Below are positions 10,001 through 17,463 of a stretch of 64,000 bases of DNA, one piece after another. A model generated the notes under the pieces. The model saw only the letters and a list, made by a program, of their open reading frames with translations. It did no database searches and was not told where the DNA came from. Within the stretch, counting starts at the first letter, position 1; every line of letters starts with the position of its first letter. Both the position numbers and the translations under genes were made by a program. This stretch comes from an uncultured Oscillospiraceae bacterium (GTDB taxonomy: Bacteria; Bacillota; Clostridia; Oscillospirales; Acutalibacteraceae): assembly GCA_900541975.1 (NCBI GenBank), contig UQLR01000014.1:8413-72412 (forward strand), written 5' to 3'.

Positions 10001-10084
10001 AGCGATATCTGGATTGTTATGAACGTGGAACGTCCAAACAAGCAGAGCAGCGATTATACACTTTACACAAGCAAGCCGGAATAA
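7058..10084 (+). CDS. Secreted pullulanase-like GH13 with dockerin and starch-binding module
   Basis: The 1008 residues start with GTG after AAGGAGG. A signal peptide (1-27, cleavage near AFAA) is followed by CBM48 and a GH13 barrel with FNWGYDPKNYN and catalytic D366, E395 and D487. After a C-terminal beta domain, a type I dockerin spans about 771-830, with two calcium-loop repeats (DITGDGDVSTEDV and DVNCDGELSVEDV). Then comes a MucBP-like domain (about 835-905, GTVTVNYLDSETGEKV) and a C-terminal CBM25/26-like starch-binding module. The dockerin implies docking on a cohesin scaffoldin, as in the Ruminococcus bromii amylosome. No cohesin lies in the window. It is 75 bp behind its anchored paralogue and probably co-transcribed. 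Confidence 0.92.
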   Translation: MKIRRVMAVMLSLLMIAGVFCMPTAFAATGNFFEEEAAALDQRAYDGDDLGAVYTPESTTFKVWAPTASDVKLNLYTTGSDSEEGAAKISTTDMTYTEENGIWAATVEGDQKNVYYTYSVTNDGTTREVVDVYAKAVGVNGDRGMVVDLDSTDPEGWEDDNYVLVQNQTDASVWEVHVKDFSYDPESGISEANRGKYLAFTETGTTYKSEGKYKTGIDYLKELGVKYVHINPFYDFGSIDETGDDTQFNWGYDPKNYNVPEGSYSTNPYDGNVRINEVKQMVKALHDNGIGIIMDVVYNHTYVTDSWFQQTVPYYYYRFGADANTWSSASGCGNDTASEREMYRKYMVESVKYWADEYHIDGFRFDLMGLHDSQTMNEIRAALDEIDTRLLMYGEGWDMSSTSTDADCPPLASQKNSASLSERIGFFNDEIRDGIKGSVFNATEKGYIQGNNSKVSAVKNGIKANVGGGAWTSKAPTQTVTYASAHDNHTLYDRLVNSVKGEVAENYPQRYEDLVAMNKLNAAIVYSSQGIPFILAGEEFARTKYGDHNSYMSSADINMLDWSRVVEYKDLVAYYSGMIELRNNYAPFRDPTTNTVKNNMKDITGVPTGVIAYTIYDETQPWKTVAVCFNNNAEAQEVTLQSNGALPTDWVIVANDQSAGVKNLGEVSGSTVTVPASSALILVDKESFDTAAIPSTKGQVTINHVEAQSGDVLSTDVLTGTIGTYFEATPDSSLALRYDVVSAPEETSGTFTEEDQTLTYTYELYTLKAQDITGDGDVSTEDVLLLQKAIARQEQLTEEQQTVADVNCDGELSVEDVLIYQKTIAKVFVNGIGTVTVNYLDSETGEKVADPTVLEGRTGQSYQTEAKSVPYYDLDETKLPENEAGLFTNGDTQVNYYYNEAKISRTVYVKLQEGATWTPTLHAWDDYNGFLLGDWPGTEMTLQDDGWYAITVECGGVFSCVLSIGGANANTAQTNDITDVDSDIWIVMNVERPNKQSSDYTLYTSKPE

Positions 10085-10143
10085 GCTTATTTGTATAGAT
10101 CCAAAATATGAAAAGAAAAGGGCCGTAAAGCAAAATTGGCCTG

Positions 10144-10179
10144 GCGCACCCGGTGCGGCGTTTGCCGTACCGGGTGCGC
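10144..10179 (+). terminator. 16-bp stem-loop after the pullulanase pair
   Basis: GCGCACCCGGT (10144-10154) pairs with ACCGGGTGCGC (10169-10179), continued inward by CGGC/GCCG around a GTTT loop with one G-U. There is no T run behind it, so it may be a pause or RNA-stability element as well as a terminator. Confidence 0.55.
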
Positions 10180-10365
10180 TGCATACAGCGGTGTTTATTG
10201 CATAAACAACGGTGCCTGCTTATGCGTCTGTGGAAAGATAATTTTATAAGCGGGCGCCGGGAAGTCTTTTTGCAGAAGGGTGGAGTTTTTGCATAGACCT
10301 GCTTGCTTTTTATTTTGCGGCGTATTACAATTATTATAAAAATAATATAAAAAGGAGTGCGTGAT

Positions 10366-11535
10366 ATGAATTTTACATATTTTATCCCTACAAGAATTGT
10401 CTTTGGCAGCGGCGTACTCAGGCGTTTACACGAACAGCAGCTGCCTGGGAAGAGGGCGCTGCTTGTAACCACCAACGGAACTTCCGTAAAAAAGTACGGT
10501 TATTTGGAAACATTACAAAATGAGTTGAAACTGAGCGGCGTAGAATATGTCTTATATGACAAGATTTTACCGAATCCTGTAAAAGAGCATGTCATGGAGG
10601 GCGCTGCAGTTGCCAAAGCGCAGAAAGCGGATTTTATTATTGGGATTGGCGGCGGAAGTGCTATAGATTCCGCCAAGGCAATTGCCATCATGGCAACAAA
10701 TAACGGAGATTACTGGGACTATATCTCCGGCGGCAGCGGGAAAGACCGGCCGGTTTTAAAGGATCCGCTGCCGGTCGTGGCAATTACAACGACTGCAGGA
10801 ACGGGTACGGAGGCTGACCCTTGGACGGTTATCACAAAAACGCAAACAAATGAAAAAATAGGTGGGGGGTACGATAAAACCTTCCCGGTCCTTTCCATTG
10901 TAGATCCGGAAATTATGCGTACGGTGCCGCCAGAGCTTACGGCTTACCAGGGCTTTGACGCGCTCTTCCATAGCACAGAAGGGTATCTGAATAAAAAGGC
11001 CAATCCGGTCAGCGACCTGTATGCACTGAAAGCGATAGAATATATTGGCAGAAGCCTTTCGAAAGCGGTGCACAATGGAAACGATCTGCATGCAAGGGAA
11101 GAGGTTGCACTTGCGAACACGCTTTCTGGTATGGTGGAATCTTTGTCCGGCTGTACTTCAGAGCATAGCCTGGCGCATGCAATCAGCGCATATCATCCCA
11201 ATTTTGTACATGGCGCGGCTTTGCTTGCAATCAGTCGGGCGTATTATGCGCATTTTGCATCCACAGGCGCTGTGGATGCGCGCATGATCCAGATGGCAAA
11301 GGCCTTGGGCGTTGAAAATGCATCTTCACCGGAAGATTTTGTAACGGCCCTTGAAAGGTTGCAAAAAGATTGCGGTGTAGACGCAATTAAAATGAGCGAA
11401 TATGGCATGCAGAAAGATATGCTTGCACAGTATGTTCATAACGCCAGAGATACAATGGGCTGCCTGTTTGCCTATGACCGTGTACCCTTAAACGACACAG
11501 ATGCGTTGCGTATCCTGCAAAATTCTTACAGGTAA
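10366..11535 (+). CDS. Iron-containing alcohol dehydrogenase
   Basis: This cytoplasmic NAD(P)H-dependent enzyme of the group III (Fe-dependent) family interconverts aldehydes and alcohols. It has 389 residues. The N-terminal part is a nucleotide-binding domain with GIGGGSAIDSAKAIA and the family motif TTAGTGTEAD. The C-terminal helical domain has the metal ligands in QGFDALFHSTEGY and TSEHSLAHAISAYHPNFVHG. I use the ATG at 10366, which has AAAGGAG 8 bp upstream; an in-frame GTG at 10357 overlaps that RBS. The substrate is not predictable; butanol or lactaldehyde-type roles are common in fermenters. Confidence 0.92.
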   Translation: MNFTYFIPTRIVFGSGVLRRLHEQQLPGKRALLVTTNGTSVKKYGYLETLQNELKLSGVEYVLYDKILPNPVKEHVMEGAAVAKAQKADFIIGIGGGSAIDSAKAIAIMATNNGDYWDYISGGSGKDRPVLKDPLPVVAITTTAGTGTEADPWTVITKTQTNEKIGGGYDKTFPVLSIVDPEIMRTVPPELTAYQGFDALFHSTEGYLNKKANPVSDLYALKAIEYIGRSLSKAVHNGNDLHAREEVALANTLSGMVESLSGCTSEHSLAHAISAYHPNFVHGAALLAISRAYYAHFASTGAVDARMIQMAKALGVENASSPEDFVTALERLQKDCGVDAIKMSEYGMQKDMLAQYVHNARDTMGCLFAYDRVPLNDTDALRILQNSYR

Positions 11536-11877
11536 GGGTATATCCGTGCGGGTAGGCAAACGGCAAATAAGCACCATGGTTAAAACTGCAATATAATATG
11601 GTTGTGCAGTATATAAAACAGGCAAAAAATTGCGCTGCTTTACAAGCAGCGCAATTTTAAAAAAACGTTTTTCTTTATTTGTTGCGTCCCATTTTCCAAG
11701 CTTTTCCAGATGCGTACAGTCCTGTATACCGTTTAATCTGCTGTGCAGCTGCGCTGCCGAATGGATATACGCATTATGCTTATGCAGCCTATATTGTGTT
11801 GCAATGGGAAGCGAAAGAAAAAACTTTCGGCTGCTTAAGCTTTTTTGAATCAGTTCGTGCAGATCCTTGTACTGCAT
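11488..11877 (-). CDS. Small conserved protein with C-terminal read-through
   Basis: The start is credible: GGGAGGA lies 6 bp before the ATG on the minus strand, and the first 50 residues (MQYKDLHELIQKSLSSR, then FFLSLPIATQYRLHKHN and YIHSAAQLHSRL) look like a real helical small protein. After that the frame runs through the terminator stem at 11626-11658 and into the antisense of the alcohol dehydrogenase gene. The last 70 residues are therefore unlikely to be ancestral. The original stop codon may have been lost. The function is unknown. Confidence 0.45.
   Translation of the reverse strand: MQYKDLHELIQKSLSSRKFFLSLPIATQYRLHKHNAYIHSAAQLHSRLNGIQDCTHLEKLGKWDATNKEKRFFKIALLVKQRNFLPVLYTAQPYYIAVLTMVLICRLPTRTDIPLPVRILQDTQRICVV
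11626..11658. terminator. Bidirectional terminator after the alcohol dehydrogenase
   Basis: Arms 11626-11640 and 11644-11658 form a perfect 15-bp stem (AAAATTGCGCTGCTT and its complement) with a TAC loop, with A and T runs on the two sides. Confidence 0.85.
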
Positions 11878-12028
11878 AGCATTCCTCCCATTTCTAGCGT
11901 TTACGGTTCAAAGCCGGATATTCTCCTAAAAATGCAGGAAAGCGTTTGCAATTTCTGAGCATGTCTTTGCCTTTGACGCCGTCGCTTTATGGGTGGCGCG
12001 CTTTTTTCAGGTATAAAGCGCTAGTAAT

Positions 12029-12217
12029 ATGATGTCCGCTTTGAACGAAGGGGAGTTCAAATGTGAAAACCTATCGTTTGAAGAGGCACGGGCAATTATT
12101 GACGTGCATGACGAAACAGACATGCTGCGCTGTTTTTCAAACAATGACATTGAAACGGTTATTTTCGACTATCTGATACATATGTTGCCAGTACCTTGTG
12201 CGCCTAAAATAAAATGA
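12029..12217 (+). CDS. Small DUF1874-like protein
   Basis: The 62 residues contain FKCENLSFEEARAIID and later IFDYLIHMLPVPCAPKIK. This resembles the shape of the DUF1874/YddF family (a LSLEEAK helix followed by a helix ending in VPxNR), which is known from archaeal viruses, phages and mobile elements. The family His of the GHEST loop is not seen, so it would be a divergent or reduced member. No good RBS precedes either of the two adjacent ATGs, which lowers confidence. A terminator follows directly. Confidence 0.45.
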   Translation: MMSALNEGEFKCENLSFEEARAIIDVHDETDMLRCFSNNDIETVIFDYLIHMLPVPCAPKIK

Positions 12218-12227
12218 CAAAAAGAAT

Positions 12228-12262
12228 ACCCGGCAGCTTTTGAAAAGCTCGCCGGGTTCTTT
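12228..12262 (+). terminator. Terminator
   Basis: ACCCGGC (12228-12234) pairs with GCCGGGT (12251-12257) and AGCTTT pairs with AAAGCT inside, with one bulged C and a TGA loop. A T-rich tail (TCTTTGTATT) follows. It may serve both converging genes. Confidence 0.8.
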
Positions 12263-12273
12263 GTATTATATTT

Positions 12274-12687
12274 TTAAAATTGAATATTCACAGAGAATTC
12301 ATTTTTGCATTTTGGGCATACGGCTGTGTGCTTACCTTTCTTTTTTGGAAGACGGAGGATTGCTTTGCACGCCGGGCATTTGCGATACCGGTGCGTTTTT
12401 ATATCGCGCAGCCGCAAATAGAGTGTTTTACATGCGTTCTTTACCATTTTCCATATATAATCAAACTTTTCGCATTCCAGAGAACGACGGTACACATTTT
12501 TGGAAAGAATCCGAAAAACCAGATACGCCAGAACAAGCAACATCAGAACTTGCAAAACCAGCGTTTTGAAAAACAGGTTGACAATTCCCAGAATCAGGTA
12601 AAGGATCAGCAGTGCAAAGCACAACCGGTCTACTCCATTTCTGCCGGACATAAAGATCAATAATTTTTGTCGAAGCGTATACAGCAT
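12274..12687 (-). CDS. Two-TM membrane protein with C-terminal zinc ribbon
   Basis: The protein is about 137 residues. After MLYTLRQKLLIFMSGRNGVD there are two hydrophobic helices, a basic stretch, and a zinc ribbon with KCPACKAILRLP and VCPKCKNEF (two CxxC pairs). The frame is open to an ATG at 12720, but the ATG at 12687 has AGAGG about 10 bp upstream and gives the more natural N-terminus. This looks like a conserved clostridial family of unknown function. Confidence 0.75.
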   Translation of the reverse strand: MLYTLRQKLLIFMSGRNGVDRLCFALLILYLILGIVNLFFKTLVLQVLMLLVLAYLVFRILSKNVYRRSLECEKFDYIWKMVKNACKTLYLRLRDIKTHRYRKCPACKAILRLPKKKGKHTAVCPKCKNEFSVNIQF

Positions 12688-12720
12688 AGAAGGAAGCCCT
12701 CTTTCAAAGTAATAGAACAT

Positions 12721-13202
12721 CTATGCCTATTATATAAATTGTGCGTGTAAAATCAAGAGAAAAACAGGAAATTCAAAATTTGTTTACGTTTACATAAAAG
12801 TACATATTACGCTGTATCAGACAATAGCGAAAAAGAGCAATTTTGCGTACAGCAAAATACAACGCAATTATGCATTTTTTCGGGAAAAATGTTTTGACTT
12901 GTGTATTGATATCATATAAAATAGTATTAAATTAGAGTGATTAAAATTCACAAATTTTTATGACAAACAGGATTTTATTTATATCGTTAAAAGTGTTAAA
13001 AGCGGCGGTTATTACATAACCGTTATGCATACTTAAATGCATTTATGGCCCTGTGTAAAAATGAAAATGCGGCGCCGCATACTTTTCTGTAATGAAAGAA
13101 TGTCTGCGCAACCGCCTCTGTAAAACAAGGCCGGTACGCAGCGCAGTGTGTTATATCTGTGTTCCGGCGGCGATAAGGTAAGAAATGTGGTGAGTTTACA
13201 AC
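12721..13202. other. AT-rich intergenic region before the MATE gene
   Basis: It holds a candidate promoter (12894-12922) and a perfect 7-bp hairpin CGGTTAT-TAC-ATAACCG at 13006-13022. No ORF with RBS was found. The hairpin lies about 180 bp before the MATE start and could be a leader structure. Confidence 0.5.
12894..12922 (+). promoter_or_regulatory. Candidate promoter of the MATE gene
   Basis: TTGACT (12894-12899), a 17-bp spacer and TAAAAT (12917-12922). It would leave a 5' leader of nearly 280 nt. Confidence 0.5.
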
Positions 13203-14915
13203 ATGCCAGATACATTGGTTTCAAAAATTTTTTTTCGTATGCTTGTACCGACAATTCTGACGAATTTGCTCTCCGCCGTCGGCGCTTTTTCCGACACGGT
13301 CATAGTGGGTAATATTATGGGGGAAGCGGCGCTTTCCGCGGTGACCTTTTCCTCTCCCGTTTTTATGCTTATCAATACAATTGCCATTATTTTTGCAGTC
13401 GGCGGCGCCACTGCCATGAATATTGATATGGGGCGCGGCGACCGCAATTCTGTCAATAAAATTTTTACAACGGCTATTTCTACAGTCACGCTGCTTGGCA
13501 TTTTGTTGGGAATTATATGCGTCGTTTTTATCGATGGGATTATAAAAATCTTGGGCGCAAATACAGAAACTTACCAATATGTGAAAGAATACGCGGTGGT
13601 TATATTAGGCGGGTTTCCTGTCGTGTTGTATAATACGTGCATCGCTTTTTATGTGCGAAGCGATGGAAGAGCACGGCTTTCTATGTCCGGTATGCTGGTT
13701 GCCATACTTGCAAATATTGTTTTGGATCTTGTACTTGTCCCAATTATAGGAATTGCAGGCGCCGCCTGGGCGCTTGTTATTGCGCAGGGGTTAAGCGCCG
13801 GCATTATATCCACGCATTTTTTGTCTGAAAAAAATACGCTGTCCTTTGTGCCAAAAGGAATTTTCCCCGGACAGGTTTTGCGTGTGCTTAAAAGCGGAGC
13901 AAGCACCTCTTTAACCTTTATCTGCCAGTTCCTTGTAATTTTGCTATTTAATCATTTGATCGTTTCAATTTCTGGCACAAAGGGAATGGTCGTATATACC
14001 GTAATATACAATATTTCTGTGGTTGCTCTGGCTATTTTTGAAGGAATGAGTCAAACCATTCAGCCAATGGTCAGTGTGTACTATGGGGAAAAAAACAACT
14101 GTTCAATGCGCCGAACCATGCGCGTCGCCTATAAAACGGCAGCGGTGATCTGCGGCACGGTAATTTTGTTGTTGGAAGTTTTTCCGCAGCCGTTTGCACG
14201 GCTGTTTGGCGTGACCGATCCTGCAATTTTAGAGGATGCAGTGATGGCTACGCGCATATACGCGCCGGCTGTTTTGCTGATGACCTGCAATGTTTTAATG
14301 AGTTATTTCTACCAGTCGACGGAAAAGCGTTTTTTTTCAGCCATGATCGTATTATCCCGTTGCCTGGTGGCGTTGCTTGCCTGTGCGCTTTTGTTCACTG
14401 CCTTTTGGGGGCTCAACGGCGTATGGTCTGGGTATCTGGCGGCGGAAATTTTAACACTGCTGCTCTGGCTTTCTGTATCTGCGTTACAGGCGCGAAAAAA
14501 GGGGCTGAGCAGATTTTTACTGCTCAAAGAACAGGGCCCCGTGTTTGTATGTTCTTTTGCAGGGACTTTACCGGACCTTTCCCGCACGCTTTTGCAGGCG
14601 AAGGCGTATTTGCAGAATAACGGCGTGGAAACAAACAGGGCGGACAAAGCGCTTTTGGCGGTGGACAAGCTTGTTACCAATAGAATTGAGCACAGCGGCG
14701 GGAAAAAGCGCTGCAGCATAGAGGTGTACATTGCACAGGAGTCGGAAGCGCTGCGCGTGATTATCCGCGATGACGGGAAAAGTTTTGCTCCGGCTGTTTT
14801 TGAACCGGATGGAGTAAAACAGGAAGAAAGGGACTTATATCTTGTTAAAAAAAGTGCTGCGTTTTTCGAATACCGGCCTACGCTTGGCTTTAACCGCACA
14901 ATGCTGAAATATTAG
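13203..14915 (+). CDS. MATE family exporter fused to a degenerate HATPase domain
   Basis: The 570 residues begin with a MATE multidrug/toxin exporter core of 12 predicted TM segments (1-440; MLVPTILTNLLSAVGAFSDT, GGATAMNIDMGRGD). A soluble domain of about 120 residues (450-570) follows and resembles RsbW/SpoIIAB-type HATPase: DKALLAVDKLVTNRIEHSG matches the N box, with D for the usual E, and IIRDDGKSF matches the DxG box. The glycine-rich lid is replaced by RDLYLVKKSAAFFEY, so ATP binding or kinase activity may be lost. A role in gating or sensing is inference. The RBS is weak (GTGGTGAG). Confidence 0.85.
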   Translation: MPDTLVSKIFFRMLVPTILTNLLSAVGAFSDTVIVGNIMGEAALSAVTFSSPVFMLINTIAIIFAVGGATAMNIDMGRGDRNSVNKIFTTAISTVTLLGILLGIICVVFIDGIIKILGANTETYQYVKEYAVVILGGFPVVLYNTCIAFYVRSDGRARLSMSGMLVAILANIVLDLVLVPIIGIAGAAWALVIAQGLSAGIISTHFLSEKNTLSFVPKGIFPGQVLRVLKSGASTSLTFICQFLVILLFNHLIVSISGTKGMVVYTVIYNISVVALAIFEGMSQTIQPMVSVYYGEKNNCSMRRTMRVAYKTAAVICGTVILLLEVFPQPFARLFGVTDPAILEDAVMATRIYAPAVLLMTCNVLMSYFYQSTEKRFFSAMIVLSRCLVALLACALLFTAFWGLNGVWSGYLAAEILTLLLWLSVSALQARKKGLSRFLLLKEQGPVFVCSFAGTLPDLSRTLLQAKAYLQNNGVETNRADKALLAVDKLVTNRIEHSGGKKRCSIEVYIAQESEALRVIIRDDGKSFAPAVFEPDGVKQEERDLYLVKKSAAFFEYRPTLGFNRTMLKY

Positions 14916-14999
14916 ATATGCACCGGAGGCTTACAGATCTTAAAGACAAGGCGCGCGTTTTTTATGTACAGAAAACCTTTCTGCGTTTTCCGTCTCTGG

Positions 15000-15026
15000 A
15001 AAAGTGGTTTCACCGCACTTTTTCTG
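15000..15026 (+). terminator. Probable terminator after the MATE gene
   Basis: AAAAGTG (15000-15006) pairs with CACTTTT (15016-15022), followed by a T-rich stretch (CTGTTTTATT). Confidence 0.55.
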
Positions 15027-15166
15027 TTTTATTAAAGGTAAAAACAACATGTTTCTGAAGAAATAATTTTAGTTTATTTAATTTTGTACTTGATTATTTT
15101 TTTATACAGCAGTATTATAGAATTGAAGATATAATTATGCGCTTTTCATGCGAAAGGATGAGTGCC

Positions 15167-16120
15167 ATGCTGATCAGGGCGGTTCGTTCAATGCTGGGGG
15201 CCTTTCGGCCTTCAGGTGTGGATATAAAGAAAATGCACAAGCTCTATTGCTCGTTTGAACAGATGAACGCTTCATTATCCTCCAAGCAGGTTTTGTGCGA
15301 AATATGGGCGCAAAGGGTTGTAAGCGGCAGGCGGAACGTTCAGGTTCATATATATACCCCTATAAAGCAAAAGAGTAGAAAAATTCTTTTATTTTTTCAT
15401 GCCAACCGGTGGACTGGAGAGAGGGCAGAGGCTTATCGTTTTATGTGCGCAAATCTGGCGGTTTATAATTTTTGCAGAGTTTTTTCGGTGGAATATAGCC
15501 CAACGCCGGAAAATTCTTTTCCAAAGGGATTGGACGACTGCTATGCAGCGGCGCGGGAGCTTTATGCGCACGCCGGGCAGTTGGGGGTAAATCCTGCGGA
15601 TATTGTGTTAATTGGAGACAGCTTTGGCGGAAACCTGGCCGCGGCGGTTTCCCTGCGTGCGCAGGATGAGGGCCTGTTCGCAGTACAAAAGCAAATTTTA
15701 TTATACCCTGTTACCAACAGCGACCACACGGAAAACGCGCCGTTTCCTTCTGTTTTGGAAAATGGTACGGACTACCTTCTGACTTCTGCGCAGATCTGTG
15801 AGGATATGGAGCGCTACAAAAGAAGTGATCAGGATCTGCATAATCCTTACTTTGCACCGTTACTTGCAAAAAACTTAAAAAAGCAGCCCAACACACTGAT
15901 TATAACAGCGGAATATGACCCTCTGCGTGACGAAGGGGAAGCGTATGGGCAACGCCTGGAAAAGGCTGGAGTAAAGGTAACTGTGTTCCGCATGCCGGAT
16001 GTATTGCATGGCTTTTTTTCGTTGGAGCCGTTATACACACATGTTAAGGTTGCATACGCCCTGATCCATGAGTTTCTATATGAAGAGGGTGTGCCTGCAC
16101 ATCGCCGGCTGTGGGCATAA
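15167..16120 (+). CDS. Alpha/beta hydrolase (HSL/arylesterase family), atypical oxyanion motif
   Basis: Probably a cytoplasmic esterase of about 317 residues. The nucleophile elbow is GDSFGGN, the acid is in YDPLRDEGEAYG and the histidine in DVLHGFFS, so the catalytic triad is complete. The usual HGGG oxyanion motif is replaced by FHANRWTGER, which keeps the His but loses the glycines; the alpha/beta core is otherwise normal. I use the ATG at 15167, with AAAGGA 8 bp upstream; in-frame ATGs at 15137 and 15158 lack an RBS. Reduced or altered activity is possible. Confidence 0.82.
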   Translation: MLIRAVRSMLGAFRPSGVDIKKMHKLYCSFEQMNASLSSKQVLCEIWAQRVVSGRRNVQVHIYTPIKQKSRKILLFFHANRWTGERAEAYRFMCANLAVYNFCRVFSVEYSPTPENSFPKGLDDCYAAARELYAHAGQLGVNPADIVLIGDSFGGNLAAAVSLRAQDEGLFAVQKQILLYPVTNSDHTENAPFPSVLENGTDYLLTSAQICEDMERYKRSDQDLHNPYFAPLLAKNLKKQPNTLIITAEYDPLRDEGEAYGQRLEKAGVKVTVFRMPDVLHGFFSLEPLYTHVKVAYALIHEFLYEEGVPAHRRLWA

Positions 16121-16159
16121 TCTTTTTATGTCGGCAAGCGCGAGGGCATTGCATGGTAT

Positions 16160-16203
16160 ATACAAACAGCGCCGTATGGGAGCTCGTACGGCGCTGTTTG
16201 TAT
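16160..16203. terminator. Perfect 17-bp stem-loop after the hydrolase
   Basis: Arms 16160-16176 and 16187-16203 pair perfectly with a 10-nt loop. The 3' arm carries GTTTGTAT. It separates the hydrolase from the sugar operon. Confidence 0.75.
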
Positions 16204-16223
16204 GCGAAAAAGTTAAAATTGTA

Positions 16224-16252
16224 TTGTAAAAACACTGTATATATGGTAAAAT
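16224..16252 (+). promoter_or_regulatory. Promoter of the amino-sugar operon
   Basis: TTGTAA (16224-16229), a 17-bp spacer and TAAAAT (16247-16252), 45 bp before the aminotransferase start. No other clear promoter is seen until 24.17 kb, which supports one long operon. Confidence 0.65.
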
Positions 16253-16296
16253 AAACTGTATTTTAAGGGAATTGTCGTATAAAAGGGAGAAAGATT

Positions 16297-17463
16297 ATGA
16301 TACCGTTTAACGTCCCGCCGTATGTGGGAACAGAACTTGCTTATATGCAGCAGGCGCTTTCGAATCAAAAAATTTGCGGGGACGGCCCTTTTACCCAAAA
16401 GGCGTCGAAACTGCTGTGTCAATTGACTGGTGCAAATAAAATTTTGTTGACGACGTCCTGTACGCATGCGCTGGAAATGGCGGCGATTCTGCTGGATATC
16501 GGGCCGGGTGATGAGGTGATTATGCCCTCTTACACGTTTGTTTCTACAGCCAACGCCTTTGTCATGCGCGGTGCAAAAATTGTTTTTATAGATATTCGTC
16601 CCGATACAATGAATATGGACGAAAACCTGATCCAACAGGCAATTACAGAAAAAACCCGGGCGATTGTGCCGGTGCATTATGCGGGCGTTGCCTGTAATAT
16701 GGATGTAATTTTACAAATTGCGCAAAAGTACAGCCTGCAGGTTGTAGAGGATGCGGCGCAGGGCGTAATGGCTTTTTATAAGGGACAGGCACTGGGCACG
16801 TTAGGCAACATGGGTTGCTTTAGCTTTCATGAAACAAAAAATTACAGCATGGGCGAAGGCGGTGCAGTGCTGCTTAACAGCGAAAGTCTGTATGAGCGTG
16901 CGGAAATTATCCGCGAAAAAGGAACAAACCGCAGCCGTTTTCTGCGCGGCCAGGTTGATAAATATACTTGGGTTGATGTAGGTTCCTCTTATTTACCAAG
17001 CGATTTAAACGCCGCGTTTTTAACAGCGCAGCTTGAAAAGGCGGAGCAAATAAACCAGAACCGCTTAAAAAGCTGGTCGCTCTATCATGCGCAGCTAAAG
17101 CCTCTTTCGGACAAAGGCGTAATTCAATTGCCGTATATCCCGCAGGACTGTATGCATAATGCGCATATGTTTTATATTAAGGTCAAAGACCTTCAGGAAC
17201 GCACGCTGCTTATGGCGTATTTAAAAAGCAGGGGAATAGCATGCGCGTTCCACTATGTGCCTTTGCATACTTCGCCGGCCGGGCGAAAGTACGGTCGCTT
17301 TTGTGGGGAAGACCACTATACCACCCAGGAAAGCGAACGCCTGCTGCGTCTACCCATGTATTACGGGATAAAGGAAGAGACAATTGCGTATGTTGCAGAG
17401 CATATCCGTGCATTTTACAACCAAGGCGGCACGGCGGCGCTGGAAAGGGCGGCGAGCGTATGA
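16297..17463 (+). CDS. DegT/DnrJ sugar aminotransferase, WecE/RffA type
   Basis: This PLP enzyme would convert a dTDP-4-keto-6-deoxyhexose into a dTDP-4-amino-4,6-dideoxyhexose. The 388 residues start MIPFNVPPYVGTELAYMQQA, matching the WecE (RffA) subgroup, with GDGPFTQKA, SCTHALEMAA, and the Schiff-base lysine in FSFHETKNYSMGEGG. It is the first gene of the operon. RmlA and RmlB, which would make its substrate, lie at the other end, and the ligase, transferase and flippase genes lie between. Whether the product is the galacto or gluco epimer cannot be told from sequence alone. Confidence 0.92.
   Translation: MIPFNVPPYVGTELAYMQQALSNQKICGDGPFTQKASKLLCQLTGANKILLTTSCTHALEMAAILLDIGPGDEVIMPSYTFVSTANAFVMRGAKIVFIDIRPDTMNMDENLIQQAITEKTRAIVPVHYAGVACNMDVILQIAQKYSLQVVEDAAQGVMAFYKGQALGTLGNMGCFSFHETKNYSMGEGGAVLLNSESLYERAEIIREKGTNRSRFLRGQVDKYTWVDVGSSYLPSDLNAAFLTAQLEKAEQINQNRLKSWSLYHAQLKPLSDKGVIQLPYIPQDCMHNAHMFYIKVKDLQERTLLMAYLKSRGIACAFHYVPLHTSPAGRKYGRFCGEDHYTTQESERLLRLPMYYGIKEETIAYVAEHIRAFYNQGGTAALERAASV

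Noticed and set aside
17241..17459. N-terminal extension of the first ATP-grasp gene
   Set aside because: It overlaps the aminotransferase in another frame; the ATGA overlap at 17460 is the natural start.
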